Below are positions 16,512 to 24,778 of a DNA stretch of 64,000 bases, piece after piece. The notes under the pieces are model-generated. The model was not told the DNA's origin. It saw only the letters and a program-made list of their open reading frames with translations, and did no database searches. The position numbers were made by a program, and so were the translations under genes. How positions within the stretch are numbered: the first letter of the stretch is position 1; every line of letters begins with the position of its first letter. This DNA comes from Neobacillus piezotolerans (lineage in GTDB: Bacteria; Bacillota; Bacilli; Bacillales; Cytobacillaceae), in the NCBI RefSeq assembly GCF_003362805.1, contig NZ_QNQT01000013.1, forward strand, positions 18,303-82,302, given 5' to 3'.

Positions 16512-17497
16512 TTAAGAAAATCACGTTATTCCTCCTCGGCCTCCTGATGCTTGCGCCCGTTGGAGCCAGCGCCGCCGCCGAATCAAAAATCATGATTGAT
16601 ATGCACTACCTGGTCGTAAGCCCGGCGGAGGATGGGTCGACGAATATGATGAACATGGTGAATTACACCAATACGGATCCTTCGGAATATAAGGGTGACG
16701 GGAAAAGCGGCGCGGTACTTACCGTGACATTGCCGGAAGGCAGCACGAGCCTTAATTTTCTTGATGGAAAAATCGCCATGGAACAAACAGAAAAGGGTTT
16801 TATTACAACTGACCCAATACCGGGAGGCCAGACAATCGTCCTTCCATACAGCTACCGGATGCCGGCGGGCAAAGAAATTAATCTTACCTTTGACTACCCG
16901 GCCCAAATCATGCAGGTGCTTGTACCGGAAGGGATGGGCAGCATTGAATTCAAGGGCGCCGAAGCAACCAATCAGGGATTGTTCAATTTTGAAGATCAGA
17001 AGTATGTAGGGTACAGTGTAGAATCCATACCTGCAAACGAGCCAGTCATAATGATTTACAACAAGGACATTCAGCCAAAGGTGGACGAAGCAAACCAGGC
17101 AGGAGCGGATAAGGGAAAAGAAAACGTAGTAACGAAGCAATCACCCGCGTTTCACAATCCCGGCCATTTGCGGATGTGGTATCAATCGCCTTTAAAAAGC
17201 TTCAACCCACATGTTTTAATGATCGTCCTAGCTGCCATCCTAATCGCTGGAATCTCCTATTTTTCCTATTTCCGCCTCAAGAACCGGGCGGAGGCAGAAA
17301 GGCTGGAAAATGACGCGGATGAGAAAGCCTTTAAGCTACTCATGGCTAAGCAAAATACGATAATGGACAAAATCCTTGAATTGGAGGATACCTATGGGAA
17401 TGGGCTCCTCACCGAAGAGGAATACAATGCCAAAATCGATGCCTACAAACAGCATCTTGTAAAAGTGAAGCTGGGACTAAGAAGGTTCGTAGAGTAA
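16508..17497 (+). CDS. Unknown secreted, membrane-anchored protein in the Ccm operon
   Basis: 329-residue protein of unknown function with the same layout as the one at 12099-13145. It has a signal peptide (cut near ASA, about residue 22), an extracellular strand-rich domain (about 25-190), a linker, a transmembrane helix (about 239-258) and a cytoplasmic tail. The tail is predicted helical and contains GLLTEEEYNAKIDAYKQHL. Three His residues lie close to the outer membrane face (FHNPGHLRMWY and FNPHVL); haem or metal contact is possible but untested. It has no CxxCH. The GTG start overlaps the preceding stop, and ccmA follows after 23 bases, so it is firmly inside the operon. Confidence 0.82.
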   Translation: MIKKITLFLLGLLMLAPVGASAAAESKIMIDMHYLVVSPAEDGSTNMMNMVNYTNTDPSEYKGDGKSGAVLTVTLPEGSTSLNFLDGKIAMEQTEKGFITTDPIPGGQTIVLPYSYRMPAGKEINLTFDYPAQIMQVLVPEGMGSIEFKGAEATNQGLFNFEDQKYVGYSVESIPANEPVIMIYNKDIQPKVDEANQAGADKGKENVVTKQSPAFHNPGHLRMWYQSPLKSFNPHVLMIVLAAILIAGISYFSYFRLKNRAEAERLENDADEKAFKLLMAKQNTIMDKILELEDTYGNGLLTEEEYNAKIDAYKQHLVKVKLGLRRFVE

Positions 17498-17520
17498 CAG
17501 CCGAGCGGGAGGGTCTCTGT

Positions 17521-18225
17521 GTGATAGAAATAAAAAAACTGATGAAGCAGGCGGACAATAAAACGATTCTTAAGGGGATTGACCTCTCCATTAAAAAAGG
17601 GGAAACGGTCGGCATCCTCGGTCCAAATGGAGCAGGAAAAAGCACGCTTTTAAAGGTGCTGGCCACCCTTGTTAAACCGTCTTCGGGAGAAGTGGCGGTT
17701 GGCGGATATGATTTGAAGAAGAATCCGGGGGAAATAAAGAGGCTGTTCGGATATCTTCCCCATTCAAGCCTGCTCTATGACCACTATTCTCCTCTTGAAA
17801 ACCTTGTTTTTTTCGCAAAAATCTATGGTGTAAAGAATCCGGAAGAGAGGGCGGTCCAGCTCGTCAAGGAAGTGGGATTATCGTTTTTCCTGAACGATCC
17901 TGTCAAAAACTTTTCACGGGGGATGATTCAAAGAATCGCAATCGCACGGGCGATTATCCATGAACCTTCCATCCTGCTTCTTGATGAGCCGCACACCGGG
18001 CTTGACCAAGGGGCGATTGGCATCCTGAACAATGTTATTCTTTCGATGAAGGAAAATGGAGCCACCATCTTAATGGTCACCCATGATTTCAAACAGGCGG
18101 CGGAACTATGCGACAGGATTGTGATTGTCAAAAATGGAAAAATAGCCGACGATTTCATCCTGCGGAATCGCAACATCACTACACTGAATGAGAAATATTC
18201 GCACCAGGTGGAGGGAGTATCATGA
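17521..18225 (+). CDS. ccmA: Haem exporter ABC ATP-binding protein CcmA
   Basis: ATPase of the CcmABCD complex, which releases haem-loaded CcmE from CcmC. Walker A is GPNGAGKS (residues 37-44), the ABC signature is FSRGMIQR, and Walker B is ILLLDEP followed by the H-loop Thr-His-Asp. Length is 234 residues. The start is GTG, with GCGGGAGGG seven bases upstream. It overlaps ccmB by four bases. Sequence alone would fit any small ABC ATPase; the neighbours ccmB and ccmC decide the assignment. Confidence 0.93.
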   Translation: MIEIKKLMKQADNKTILKGIDLSIKKGETVGILGPNGAGKSTLLKVLATLVKPSSGEVAVGGYDLKKNPGEIKRLFGYLPHSSLLYDHYSPLENLVFFAKIYGVKNPEERAVQLVKEVGLSFFLNDPVKNFSRGMIQRIAIARAIIHEPSILLLDEPHTGLDQGAIGILNNVILSMKENGATILMVTHDFKQAAELCDRIVIVKNGKIADDFILRNRNITTLNEKYSHQVEGVS

Positions 18226-18902
18226 ATATTTTCAGGCCTGCCCTCTTAATCGCATCAAAAGAATTAAAATCGGAATTGAAAACAAAACAAGTACTGGCAA
18301 CGATGCTTATATTTGCGGGCCTTGTCATCCTGATTTTCAGCATAGCCTTCGACCCACAGAACAATTTTACAAAAGCGGTCGTTCCCGGGGTAATATGGGT
18401 CATCATTGTTTTTTCCGGAATACTTGGGCTGAACAGGTCGTTTATTTCCGAACAAAGAAACGATACGATGCAAGGGCTCCTCATAGCGCCGATTGAAGCT
18501 TCGGGCATCTATCTTGGAAAAATGCTCGCCAATTTTGCGATGATGCTGATTGTTGAAATCGTTTCCCTGCCGTTTTTATTCCTTCTTTTCGATTTTAAAT
18601 ATATGGGAAGCTTTCCATATTTCATCCTCGTCCTTTTTATAGGCAGTTTCGGTTTTATTGCGATTGGAACATTCCTTGCGGCTTTGGCGGCGAATTCGAA
18701 AAGCAGCGAGATGCTATTGCCTCTCCTGCTGTTTCCAATAACAAGCCCGATATTGATTGGGGCCGTCCAGTCGACGAAGATCATTTTAACCAATATAGAG
18801 AAGCTGCCAACGGCCATTGCGTGGATGCAGCTCATAGGGGCGTATGATGTTATTTTCTTTGTCCTTTGCTTTTTGTTAATAGACTATGTGTTGGAGGTAT
18901 AG
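18222..18902 (+). CDS. ccmB: Haem exporter membrane subunit CcmB
   Basis: Membrane partner of CcmA with six predicted helices and 226 residues. The family motif around ELKTKQVLATMLIFAGLVILIF (residues 13-34) and the later LLPLLLFPITSPILIGA (about 165-181) are characteristic. The ATG lies in the ccmA stop region (ATGA overlap), which indicates coupled translation. Expected role: forms the CcmAB transporter-like unit that couples ATP hydrolysis to release of holo-CcmE. Confidence 0.93.
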   Translation: MNIFRPALLIASKELKSELKTKQVLATMLIFAGLVILIFSIAFDPQNNFTKAVVPGVIWVIIVFSGILGLNRSFISEQRNDTMQGLLIAPIEASGIYLGKMLANFAMMLIVEIVSLPFLFLLFDFKYMGSFPYFILVLFIGSFGFIAIGTFLAALAANSKSSEMLLPLLLFPITSPILIGAVQSTKIILTNIEKLPTAIAWMQLIGAYDVIFFVLCFLLIDYVLEV

Positions 18903-18905
18903 GTG

Positions 18906-19667
18906 ATGAGCGTAAATATTGAGAAGCAGCACCAGCCGCTCGCCAAGCCGGGGGCGGCCGCGATCGGCAAACCGGTGATGCCGAAAATCCTTTTCGGCGC
19001 AACCGTTGTATCCGTACTCGCTGCAATTTACCTTATTTTTATGTATGCGAAGATTGAAGTAACGATGGGAGCTGTCCAAAAGATATTCTATATCCATGTC
19101 GCATCAGCCTGGACAGGGTTCCTTGCATTTTTCGTAACATTTGTTTCCAGTATTTTATACTTGTTTAAAAGAAAACGGATTTTTGATACGTATGCATTCG
19201 TCTCAGCTGAAATCGGGGTGGTTTTCACAACAATCGTCCTTACAACTGGCCCCATTTGGGCAAAATCATCATGGAACACATGGTGGGCGTGGGAACCGCG
19301 CCTGACTACGACTCTTGTCCTTTGGTTTATCTACATGGCTTATATTATGATTCATCAAATGGATGGAGTTTGGGAGAAGAAAGCCCGCCTGGCGGCCGTA
19401 TTCGGAATCATCGGTTTCGCGGATGTACCGATTGTATGGTTTGCCATCCGCTGGTGGAATTCAAAGTTCCATCCAATCGTTTTCGGTGAAGGGCCTTCCC
19501 AAAAGGGCGGCGGCATAGACGATACCATGCTCGTTGCCCTGCTTGCGACCATCACAGCACTGACTTTCTTTTACACATATTTACTAAATAAAGGTGTAAC
19601 CCTTGAGAATATGAAAATTAAAGTCTCAAACTATAAAGAAAAGATAAGGGAATCTATTGAAAATTAG
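18906..19667 (+). CDS. ccmC: Haem-handling membrane protein CcmC
   Basis: Presents haem to CcmE at the outer membrane face. Six transmembrane helices are predicted. The WWD motif appears as WNTWWAWEPRLTT from residue 123. Two conserved external His ligands are visible: IFYIHVASAW before the motif and the His in NSKFHPIVF after it. A Glu replaces the usual Asp in the WWD core (WEPRL). I use the ATG at 18906, seven bases from GGAGGT; a GTG directly before it is less likely. Length is 253 residues. It follows ccmB by three bases. Confidence 0.95.
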   Translation: MSVNIEKQHQPLAKPGAAAIGKPVMPKILFGATVVSVLAAIYLIFMYAKIEVTMGAVQKIFYIHVASAWTGFLAFFVTFVSSILYLFKRKRIFDTYAFVSAEIGVVFTTIVLTTGPIWAKSSWNTWWAWEPRLTTTLVLWFIYMAYIMIHQMDGVWEKKARLAAVFGIIGFADVPIVWFAIRWWNSKFHPIVFGEGPSQKGGGIDDTMLVALLATITALTFFYTYLLNKGVTLENMKIKVSNYKEKIRESIEN

Positions 19668-19679
19668 GAGGAAACTAAA

Positions 19680-19805
19680 ATGGAATACATGTATGCGGCC
19701 TATTCAGTAGCCTGGATTGTCATTTTCTCGTATCTGGTGATTTTGGGAAAACGCCAAAGCAAGCTTAAGAAGGAAATTGAATTTTTAAAACTCCACGATA
19801 AGTAA
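19680..19805 (+). CDS. ccmD: Small haem-exporter subunit CcmD
   Basis: 41-residue single-helix protein (hydrophobic segment about residues 6-24, then a Lys/Arg-rich cytoplasmic tail KRQSKLKKEIEFLK). GGAGGAAAC precedes the ATG. Size, topology (outside N-terminus MEYMYAAY, then the helix) and position directly after ccmC match CcmD, which holds CcmE to CcmC. Sequence conservation in this family is low, so position carries much of the weight. Confidence 0.85.
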   Translation: MEYMYAAYSVAWIVIFSYLVILGKRQSKLKKEIEFLKLHDK

Positions 19806-19887
19806 GGATTTTCATGGCCGGTGAGGACATGTGGCCGGAAACCGCCGTTTCTGTGGATTCGAGCAATTTGGATTTGGAGGAAATACC

Positions 19888-20466
19888 ATGATGCAGGAAG
19901 AAATCAAGGAAAAAACGGAAGAGGCCCAGACAGGCGACTTGACCAAATCAGCATCGTTAAACAAAAAGATAATAAAGCTTACCATTCTCTTGCTGGCAAT
20001 CGGGATGTTTGGCTACTTTTCCTACACGATGGCGAATAAAGCGGACATCCCGCGGCAAGGGGATCCGGCTCCTAAATTTGAACTTGAAAACCTTGATGGG
20101 GATATGGCCAGCCTATCAGATTATGAAGGAAAGGTTGTCGTCCTGAATTATTTTGCAACCTGGTGTGTTCCATGTGTGGATGAAGCTCCTGAACTTGAAG
20201 CCTTTTCAAGGGAATATGGTGATAAATATAAATTGCTCATCATCGATAGGGGTGAAACCCGCGACAGGGTGAAAAAGTTTATTAAAAAGCACGATACCGG
20301 CTCATCAACTTATTTATTCGATTATAATTCAAAGGTTTCCAAAATGTATGGCGTGCTTAAGCAGCCTGAAACATTCGTAATCGATAAAAAAGGTGTCATT
20401 CGCGAATACATCCAGGGGCCAATTACGAAAATGGAACTATATAATCTTGTCAGTAAGTATGAATAA
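19888..20466 (+). CDS. ccmG: Membrane-anchored thioredoxin-like protein (CcmG/ResA type)
   Basis: Reduces apocytochrome c cysteines before haem attachment. It has an N-terminal membrane anchor (about residues 32-50) and then a thioredoxin fold with the active site W-C93-V-P-C96 and a cis-Pro loop (KQPETFVID). The fold includes the Glu-containing insert typical of ResA/CcmG (CVDEAPELEAF). The start at 19888 has GGAGGAAAT upstream; an in-frame GTG at 19831 lacks one. It is the last gene of the operon, with a terminator following. By sequence it could equally be called ResA; the operon favours CcmG. Confidence 0.93.
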   Translation: MMQEEIKEKTEEAQTGDLTKSASLNKKIIKLTILLLAIGMFGYFSYTMANKADIPRQGDPAPKFELENLDGDMASLSDYEGKVVVLNYFATWCVPCVDEAPELEAFSREYGDKYKLLIIDRGETRDRVKKFIKKHDTGSSTYLFDYNSKVSKMYGVLKQPETFVIDKKGVIREYIQGPITKMELYNLVSKYE

Positions 20467-20500
20467 AGGATTAAGCTCTTCGGGGCTTAATCCTTTTTCT
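20466..20500 (+). terminator. Terminator of the Ccm operon
   Basis: AGGATTAAGC and GCTTAATCCT form a stem with a short loop, followed by TTTTC. Confidence 0.85.
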
Positions 20501-20649
20501 TCGTCCATGAAAATAGTAAGTGAACCTATTGGATAACTGGAATAAGTGGTTGTAATCGAGCTCCACAAGCGTAATCTTAGGATTCATAATCTTGGCACAA
20601 AGAAACTTTCAACGATTCCTTTTGCCAATATATACTTGAGCATTATCGT

Positions 20650-21303
20650 TTACATGCCATCAAAAATGTAGTCGGAGGTGACCGAAGCTTCAATTGTAAG
20701 TTTCCCGGGCTGGATTTGCGTGGTCGAAACGCCTTTGACCATAGGTGTATGGTATTCATGGACTGGTCTCGGAAAGTCATTTCCTTCTATGACTGAAACG
20801 GGAACTGGATTTAATTTAACACCAAGCGCCGTGCTGATGGTTTTCGCCTTTTCATATGCGTTTTGTACAGCAAGCGCAAGGGCTTCCCTGTAATAGGCAT
20901 CATGTTGGCTTGTGATAAATTGAATGTCCGAAACATAATTGGCGCCGTTTCTTACGGCAGTATCCACAATAGTCCCAGCCTTTTCAAGATCGGTAACCCT
21001 TACCTGAAGGAGATGGGTAACTTTATATCCCCGGAAAATTTGCATTCCCTCTTTGTAGTCATACATGGACTCTATTCTGTAATCGGAAGTACGAATATTC
21101 TCTGCTGGAATCCCGAGGCCCAGCAAGGCGTTGACAATCCTCGATGATTCCCGCGCATTCTGCTGCTGCCCGGAAACCAGGTCCTTTTCCTCCGTAGATA
21201 CCCCGACAACAACTGTGGCGGTATCGGGCCTTATCGTTACGGTTCCTTCTCCCCTGACCCTGATTTTTTTATCCACAAATTCTCCTTGTCTATCAACTGC
21301 CAT
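20650..21303 (-). CDS. SIMPL-domain (DUF541) protein
   Basis: 217-residue protein made almost entirely of one SIMPL/DUF541 domain. Typical features are IRVRGEGTVTIRPDTATVVVGV at the N-terminus (residues 14-35), repeated GYKVTHLLQVRVTDLEKAG, and AYEKAKTISTALGVKLNPVPVSV. No signal peptide is evident, so it is probably cytoplasmic, unlike many Gram-negative members. The start has GGGGAGG at the right distance. Biochemical function is unknown. It is transcribed away from spoIIIAA. Confidence 0.88.
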   Translation of the reverse strand: MAVDRQGEFVDKKIRVRGEGTVTIRPDTATVVVGVSTEEKDLVSGQQQNARESSRIVNALLGLGIPAENIRTSDYRIESMYDYKEGMQIFRGYKVTHLLQVRVTDLEKAGTIVDTAVRNGANYVSDIQFITSQHDAYYREALALAVQNAYEKAKTISTALGVKLNPVPVSVIEGNDFPRPVHEYHTPMVKGVSTTQIQPGKLTIEASVTSDYIFDGM

Positions 21304-21417
21304 TCCAAATCAACCTCCCCTTGGAAATTCCGCTCTTCCCAATAGAAATGTACGGGAATTTTTGTGAAAAAATGACCTTCCCGCAAATTCCATTGTATCT
21401 GAAATAAGCGAAACAAG

Positions 21418-21445
21418 TCATATCAGGCCTGTACAGGCATACATT
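21418..21445 (+). promoter_or_regulatory. Probable sigma-E promoter of the spoIIIA operon
   Basis: TCATATC (21418-21424) and CATACATT (21438-21445), 13 bases apart, match the sigma-E consensus elements closely. spoIIIA is a known sigma-E operon in B. subtilis. The start codon of spoIIIAA is 36 bases downstream. Confidence 0.75.
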
Positions 21446-21481
21446 TTAACAATGGAACAAGCTTTTGGGAGGTGTATGCCA

Positions 21482-22408
21482 ATGGACTTTATGAAAGTGT
21501 TTTTGCCCAATGCAGTTGCGAATGCTATCGAGGGCATCCCTTCAGCAGATAGAGCGAAAGTCGAGGAAATCAGGATTAGAATCAATAGGCCGATTGAAGT
21601 GACTGTCAGGGGAGCCCCTTTGTTCCTTCCGTATATAACAAAGCAGGAGGACGCGGACTTGCTTTTGCAAAAAATTAGCCAGCATTCCATTTATGCCATG
21701 GACGAAGAGTTGATGAGGGGGTATATCACAATCGCGGGCGGGCACAGGGTCGGGCTGGCCGGAAAAGTAATCCTTGAAGGCGGAAAGGTGAGGGCCATCA
21801 GGGATGTATCGTCGTTCAATGTAAGGATTGCAAGGGAAAAGATCGGGATTGCGGTCCCTTTGATCCCTTTTTTACACACGAAGGGAAGCTGGGCCCATAC
21901 ATTGATTATCGGCCCTCCCCAAACAGGAAAGACTACACTTTTAAGGGATATCGCAAGGCTCATTTCAAGCGGCCATGATTATGGAGGGCTTGCTGCCAGG
22001 AAGGTTGGCATCGTTGATGAACGGTCTGAAATTGCCGGATGTGTAAACGGCGTTCCCCAGCTAACATTCGGAAACCGAGTCGATGTACTCGACTGTTGCC
22101 CGAAAGCGGAAGGAATCATGATGCTGATCAGGTCGATGAGCCCTGATGTGATCATCGCGGATGAAATCGGCCGGAGGGAGGACGCGGAAGCAATCGAGGA
22201 AGCAGTCCATTCAGGAATTAAAATCATTACGACAGTCCACGGCGGTTCACTGGAGGAAATAAGAAACAGGCCGACATTAAATGGAATTATCGGCACCCGC
22301 ATATTTGAAAGATATCTCATTCTTGGCCGGAGTAAAGGGCCGGGAACAATCAGCCAAATCCTTGATGGCGCGGGGACTCCTCTCGCCGGAAAAGTGAAGG
22401 TGATGTAA
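21482..22408 (+). CDS. spoIIIAA: Stage III sporulation ATPase SpoIIIAA
   Basis: Cytoplasmic ATPase of the mother-cell complex that links mother cell and forespore, similar to secretion ATPases. Walker A is GPPQTGKT at residues 144-151; a Walker-B-like stretch is VIIADEIGRREDAEAIEEA. I chose the ATG at 21482 because GGGAGGTG ends seven bases before it; the ATGs at 21452 and 21476 are poorly placed. Length is 308 residues. It opens an eight-gene operon with tight junctions: the spoIIIAB start follows the stop directly. Confidence 0.95.
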   Translation: MDFMKVFLPNAVANAIEGIPSADRAKVEEIRIRINRPIEVTVRGAPLFLPYITKQEDADLLLQKISQHSIYAMDEELMRGYITIAGGHRVGLAGKVILEGGKVRAIRDVSSFNVRIAREKIGIAVPLIPFLHTKGSWAHTLIIGPPQTGKTTLLRDIARLISSGHDYGGLAARKVGIVDERSEIAGCVNGVPQLTFGNRVDVLDCCPKAEGIMMLIRSMSPDVIIADEIGRREDAEAIEEAVHSGIKIITTVHGGSLEEIRNRPTLNGIIGTRIFERYLILGRSKGPGTISQILDGAGTPLAGKVKVM

Positions 22409-22924
22409 ATGGTGAAATTGTTGGGAGCCCTTTTTATTTTATCGGCTACAACTTGGACGGGCTTTGAATTTTCACGCCACCTCAGCGAACGGCCAAAGCA
22501 ACTCCGCCAACTGAAATCGGCCCTGCAATCCCTAGAAGCCGAAATCATGTATGGCCACACCCCTTTACATGAGGCAGCGAGGAGGCTTTCCATACAGCTC
22601 CCTAAGCCTTTGTCGTTTTTATTCGAAACATTTGGGTCAAAGCTTACCCAGACGGAAACCACGGTTAAGGATGCCTGGGAGGCAAGCCTTAGGGAAGTTT
22701 GGAAGATCACCGCCCTTGGGGAAGGGGAGCTTGAAATCATGGTTCAATTCGGGGAAACACTTGGAAGGCATGACCGTTTTTCCCAGCAAAAGCAAATCCA
22801 GCTCACGCTTACCCATTTGGAAAGGGAGGAATCGGAAGCGCGGGATCGGCAGTCTAAATATGAAAAAATGCTGAAAAGCCTCGGCGTCCTTTCCGGATTG
22901 CTGCTCATCATCGTATTGATTTAG
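22409..22924 (+). CDS. spoIIIAB: Stage III sporulation protein SpoIIIAB
   Basis: 171-residue membrane protein of the spoIIIA channel complex. It has an N-terminal helix (about 4-20), a long helical domain and a C-terminal hydrophobic segment (LGVLSGLLLIIVLI). This resembles type II secretion protein GspF-like helical domains. The motif HLSERPKQLRQLKSALQSLEAEI is typical of the family. It starts immediately after spoIIIAA. Confidence 0.94.
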   Translation: MVKLLGALFILSATTWTGFEFSRHLSERPKQLRQLKSALQSLEAEIMYGHTPLHEAARRLSIQLPKPLSFLFETFGSKLTQTETTVKDAWEASLREVWKITALGEGELEIMVQFGETLGRHDRFSQQKQIQLTLTHLEREESEARDRQSKYEKMLKSLGVLSGLLLIIVLI

Positions 22925-22935
22925 GGGGGATTGGA

Positions 22936-23139
22936 ATGGGATTGGAAGTTGACATCATTTTTAAAATCGCCGGGGTTGGCATTGTTGTAGCCTTTTTGCA
23001 TACAGTCCTTGACCAGGTTGGGAAAAAGGAGTATGCGCAATGGGTCACGTTGTTCGGGTTTATTTATATCCTGTTCCAGGTAGCCGTCATCGTCGATGGC
23101 CTTTTTCAAAAAATCAAGTCGGTCTTTTTGTTCCAATAG
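22936..23139 (+). CDS. spoIIIAC: Stage III sporulation protein SpoIIIAC
   Basis: 67-residue protein with two transmembrane helices and the family core IAGVGIVVAFLHTVLDQVGKK. It belongs to the spoIIIA complex. TTAGGGGGG provides the binding site. SpoIIIAC and SpoIIIAD are related small membrane proteins, and the two genes lie side by side as in other Bacilli. Confidence 0.95.
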   Translation: MGLEVDIIFKIAGVGIVVAFLHTVLDQVGKKEYAQWVTLFGFIYILFQVAVIVDGLFQKIKSVFLFQ

Positions 23140-23155
23140 AGGGGAGGGCTATCCA

Positions 23156-23545
23156 ATTGAGATTTTAAAAATTGTCGGCATTTCCCTTACAGCCACCTTC
23201 CTGGCGATGATACTAAAGGAACAGAAGCCGAATTTTGCGTTTCTCCTTATCCTATTTACCGGTTGCATGATTTTCCTTTTCCTCGTGGATAAAATCTATG
23301 AAATTATCGCGATGATTGAACGGATTGCCGCGAATGCGAAGGTGAATCTTGTCTATGTCGAGACAATCCTGAAAATTATCGGAATTGCCTATATAGCTGA
23401 ATTCGCGGCCCAGGTCACCAAGGATGCCGGCCAGGGCGCAATTGCCTCGAAAATTGAACTTGGAGGAAAAATCATCATCCTCGCGATGGCCATTCCCATT
23501 TTGACCGTCCTGATTGAAACGATCATCAAGCTTTTACCAAATTAG
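23156..23545 (+). CDS. spoIIIAD: Stage III sporulation protein SpoIIIAD, apparent ATT start
   Basis: Membrane protein of the spoIIIA complex, about 129 residues with four hydrophobic segments and the core KEQKPNFAFLLILFTGC. The family begins near IEILKIVGI. The frame has no ATG, GTG or TTG at that point. The codon in the right place is ATT at 23156, seven bases after a strong GGGGAGGG. The nearest upstream ATG (23096) lies inside spoIIIAC and has no binding site. I therefore propose ATT initiation; a sequencing error or start at 23096 are alternatives. Confidence 0.85.
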   Translation: MEILKIVGISLTATFLAMILKEQKPNFAFLLILFTGCMIFLFLVDKIYEIIAMIERIAANAKVNLVYVETILKIIGIAYIAEFAAQVTKDAGQGAIASKIELGGKIIILAMAIPILTVLIETIIKLLPN

Positions 23546-23576
23546 CCGAAGGGCCCCGTATTGCCGAGGTGGAAAC

Positions 23577-24764
23577 ATGAAGCAATTTACTTGCCAGGCC
23601 GCAGTAGCATTCCTATTCATCTTTTTTGTATTTTTGCCTGAAGCACACGCGTCTCCTACAGCCAAGCCGGCGCTTTCTGATGAATTGGCCGATGCACAGC
23701 TGGAATCGATCGACATGTCGGAACTGATGGGTTTTTGGAATGGCATTTCGGATAAGTATGGAGGATTTCTGCCGGAAAGCCAGAAAGGGAGCCTTTATGA
23801 TTTTCTTAAGGGTGACAAACAGTTTTCTCTTAAAGAGTGGGGGAAGGGATTTTTGAAATTTGCTTTCCAGGAATTCATAGCCAATGGCAAGCTCCTTGGT
23901 TCCCTGATCCTGCTAACTGTTTTTAGCATGTTTTTGCAATCACTGCAAAATTCCTTCGAAAAAAGCACGATTAGCAAGGCGGCGTATGCAATCGTATTTA
24001 TGGTTCTTGTTATCCTCGCATTGAACAGCTTCCATATCGTAATTGAATTTGCCAATGAAACAATCAGGACTATGACGTCGTTTATCCTGGCGCTCATTCC
24101 TCTTCTGCTTGGATTGATTGCTTCATCCGGGGGGGTTGTCTCAGCCGCGTTCTTTCATCCAGTCGTCCTTTTCCTGATGAACACGAGTGGTGTGCTCATT
24201 GAGCATATCGTCCTGCCACTTTTGTTTCTATCGGCTTTGCTTAGCATTGTAAGCGCCATGTCCGACCAATATAAGGTGACCCAGCTCGCAAACCTGCTGC
24301 GAAACTGGAGCATCGGCCTTTTGGGTATTTTTCTCACCGTTTTTCTTGGCGTTCTGTCCGTACAGGGAGCTTCGACCGCAGTGTCGGATGGCATCGCGAT
24401 CAGAACCGCGAAATTTGTGACCGGGAACTTTGTGCCGGTAATTGGGAGAGCGTTTACTGACGCGGCCGATACAGTCATTGGAGCATCGGTGCTTTTGAAA
24501 AATACAGTTGGGCTAGCCGGGGTGGCCATTTTGCTCATCATCGCGGCTTTCCCCGCTATTAAAATCCTGATGATTGCGTTCATCTACAAATTTGCGGCCG
24601 CGATCCTGCAGCCATTAGGCGGCGGCCCGATTACCTCCTGCCTTGACACGGTCGGCAAAAGCATCATCTACGTATTTGCTTCTCTTGGGATTGTCTCCCT
24701 AATGTTCTTCCTATGCATCACCGTAATAGTGGCGGCTGGAAATATAACGATGATGATGAGGTAA
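23577..24764 (+). CDS. spoIIIAE: Stage III sporulation protein SpoIIIAE
   Basis: 395-residue multi-pass membrane protein with a signal peptide (cleavage near AHA, residue 23). Eight or so helices follow the external N-terminal segment (LMGFWNGISDKYGGFLPE). It is thought to form part of the feeding-tube channel base. GAGGTGG precedes the ATG at 23577; earlier in-frame ATGs overlap spoIIIAD without a binding site. The conserved motif SVQGASTAVSDGIAIRTAKF is clear. Confidence 0.95.
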   Translation: MKQFTCQAAVAFLFIFFVFLPEAHASPTAKPALSDELADAQLESIDMSELMGFWNGISDKYGGFLPESQKGSLYDFLKGDKQFSLKEWGKGFLKFAFQEFIANGKLLGSLILLTVFSMFLQSLQNSFEKSTISKAAYAIVFMVLVILALNSFHIVIEFANETIRTMTSFILALIPLLLGLIASSGGVVSAAFFHPVVLFLMNTSGVLIEHIVLPLLFLSALLSIVSAMSDQYKVTQLANLLRNWSIGLLGIFLTVFLGVLSVQGASTAVSDGIAIRTAKFVTGNFVPVIGRAFTDAADTVIGASVLLKNTVGLAGVAILLIIAAFPAIKILMIAFIYKFAAAILQPLGGGPITSCLDTVGKSIIYVFASLGIVSLMFFLCITVIVAAGNITMMMR

Positions 24765-24778
24765 AAGGAGGAATCGGC

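Noticed and set aside
21979..22740. 253-codon minus-strand frame
   Set aside because: It is antisense to spoIIIAA/spoIIIAB and lacks any recognisable motif or binding site.
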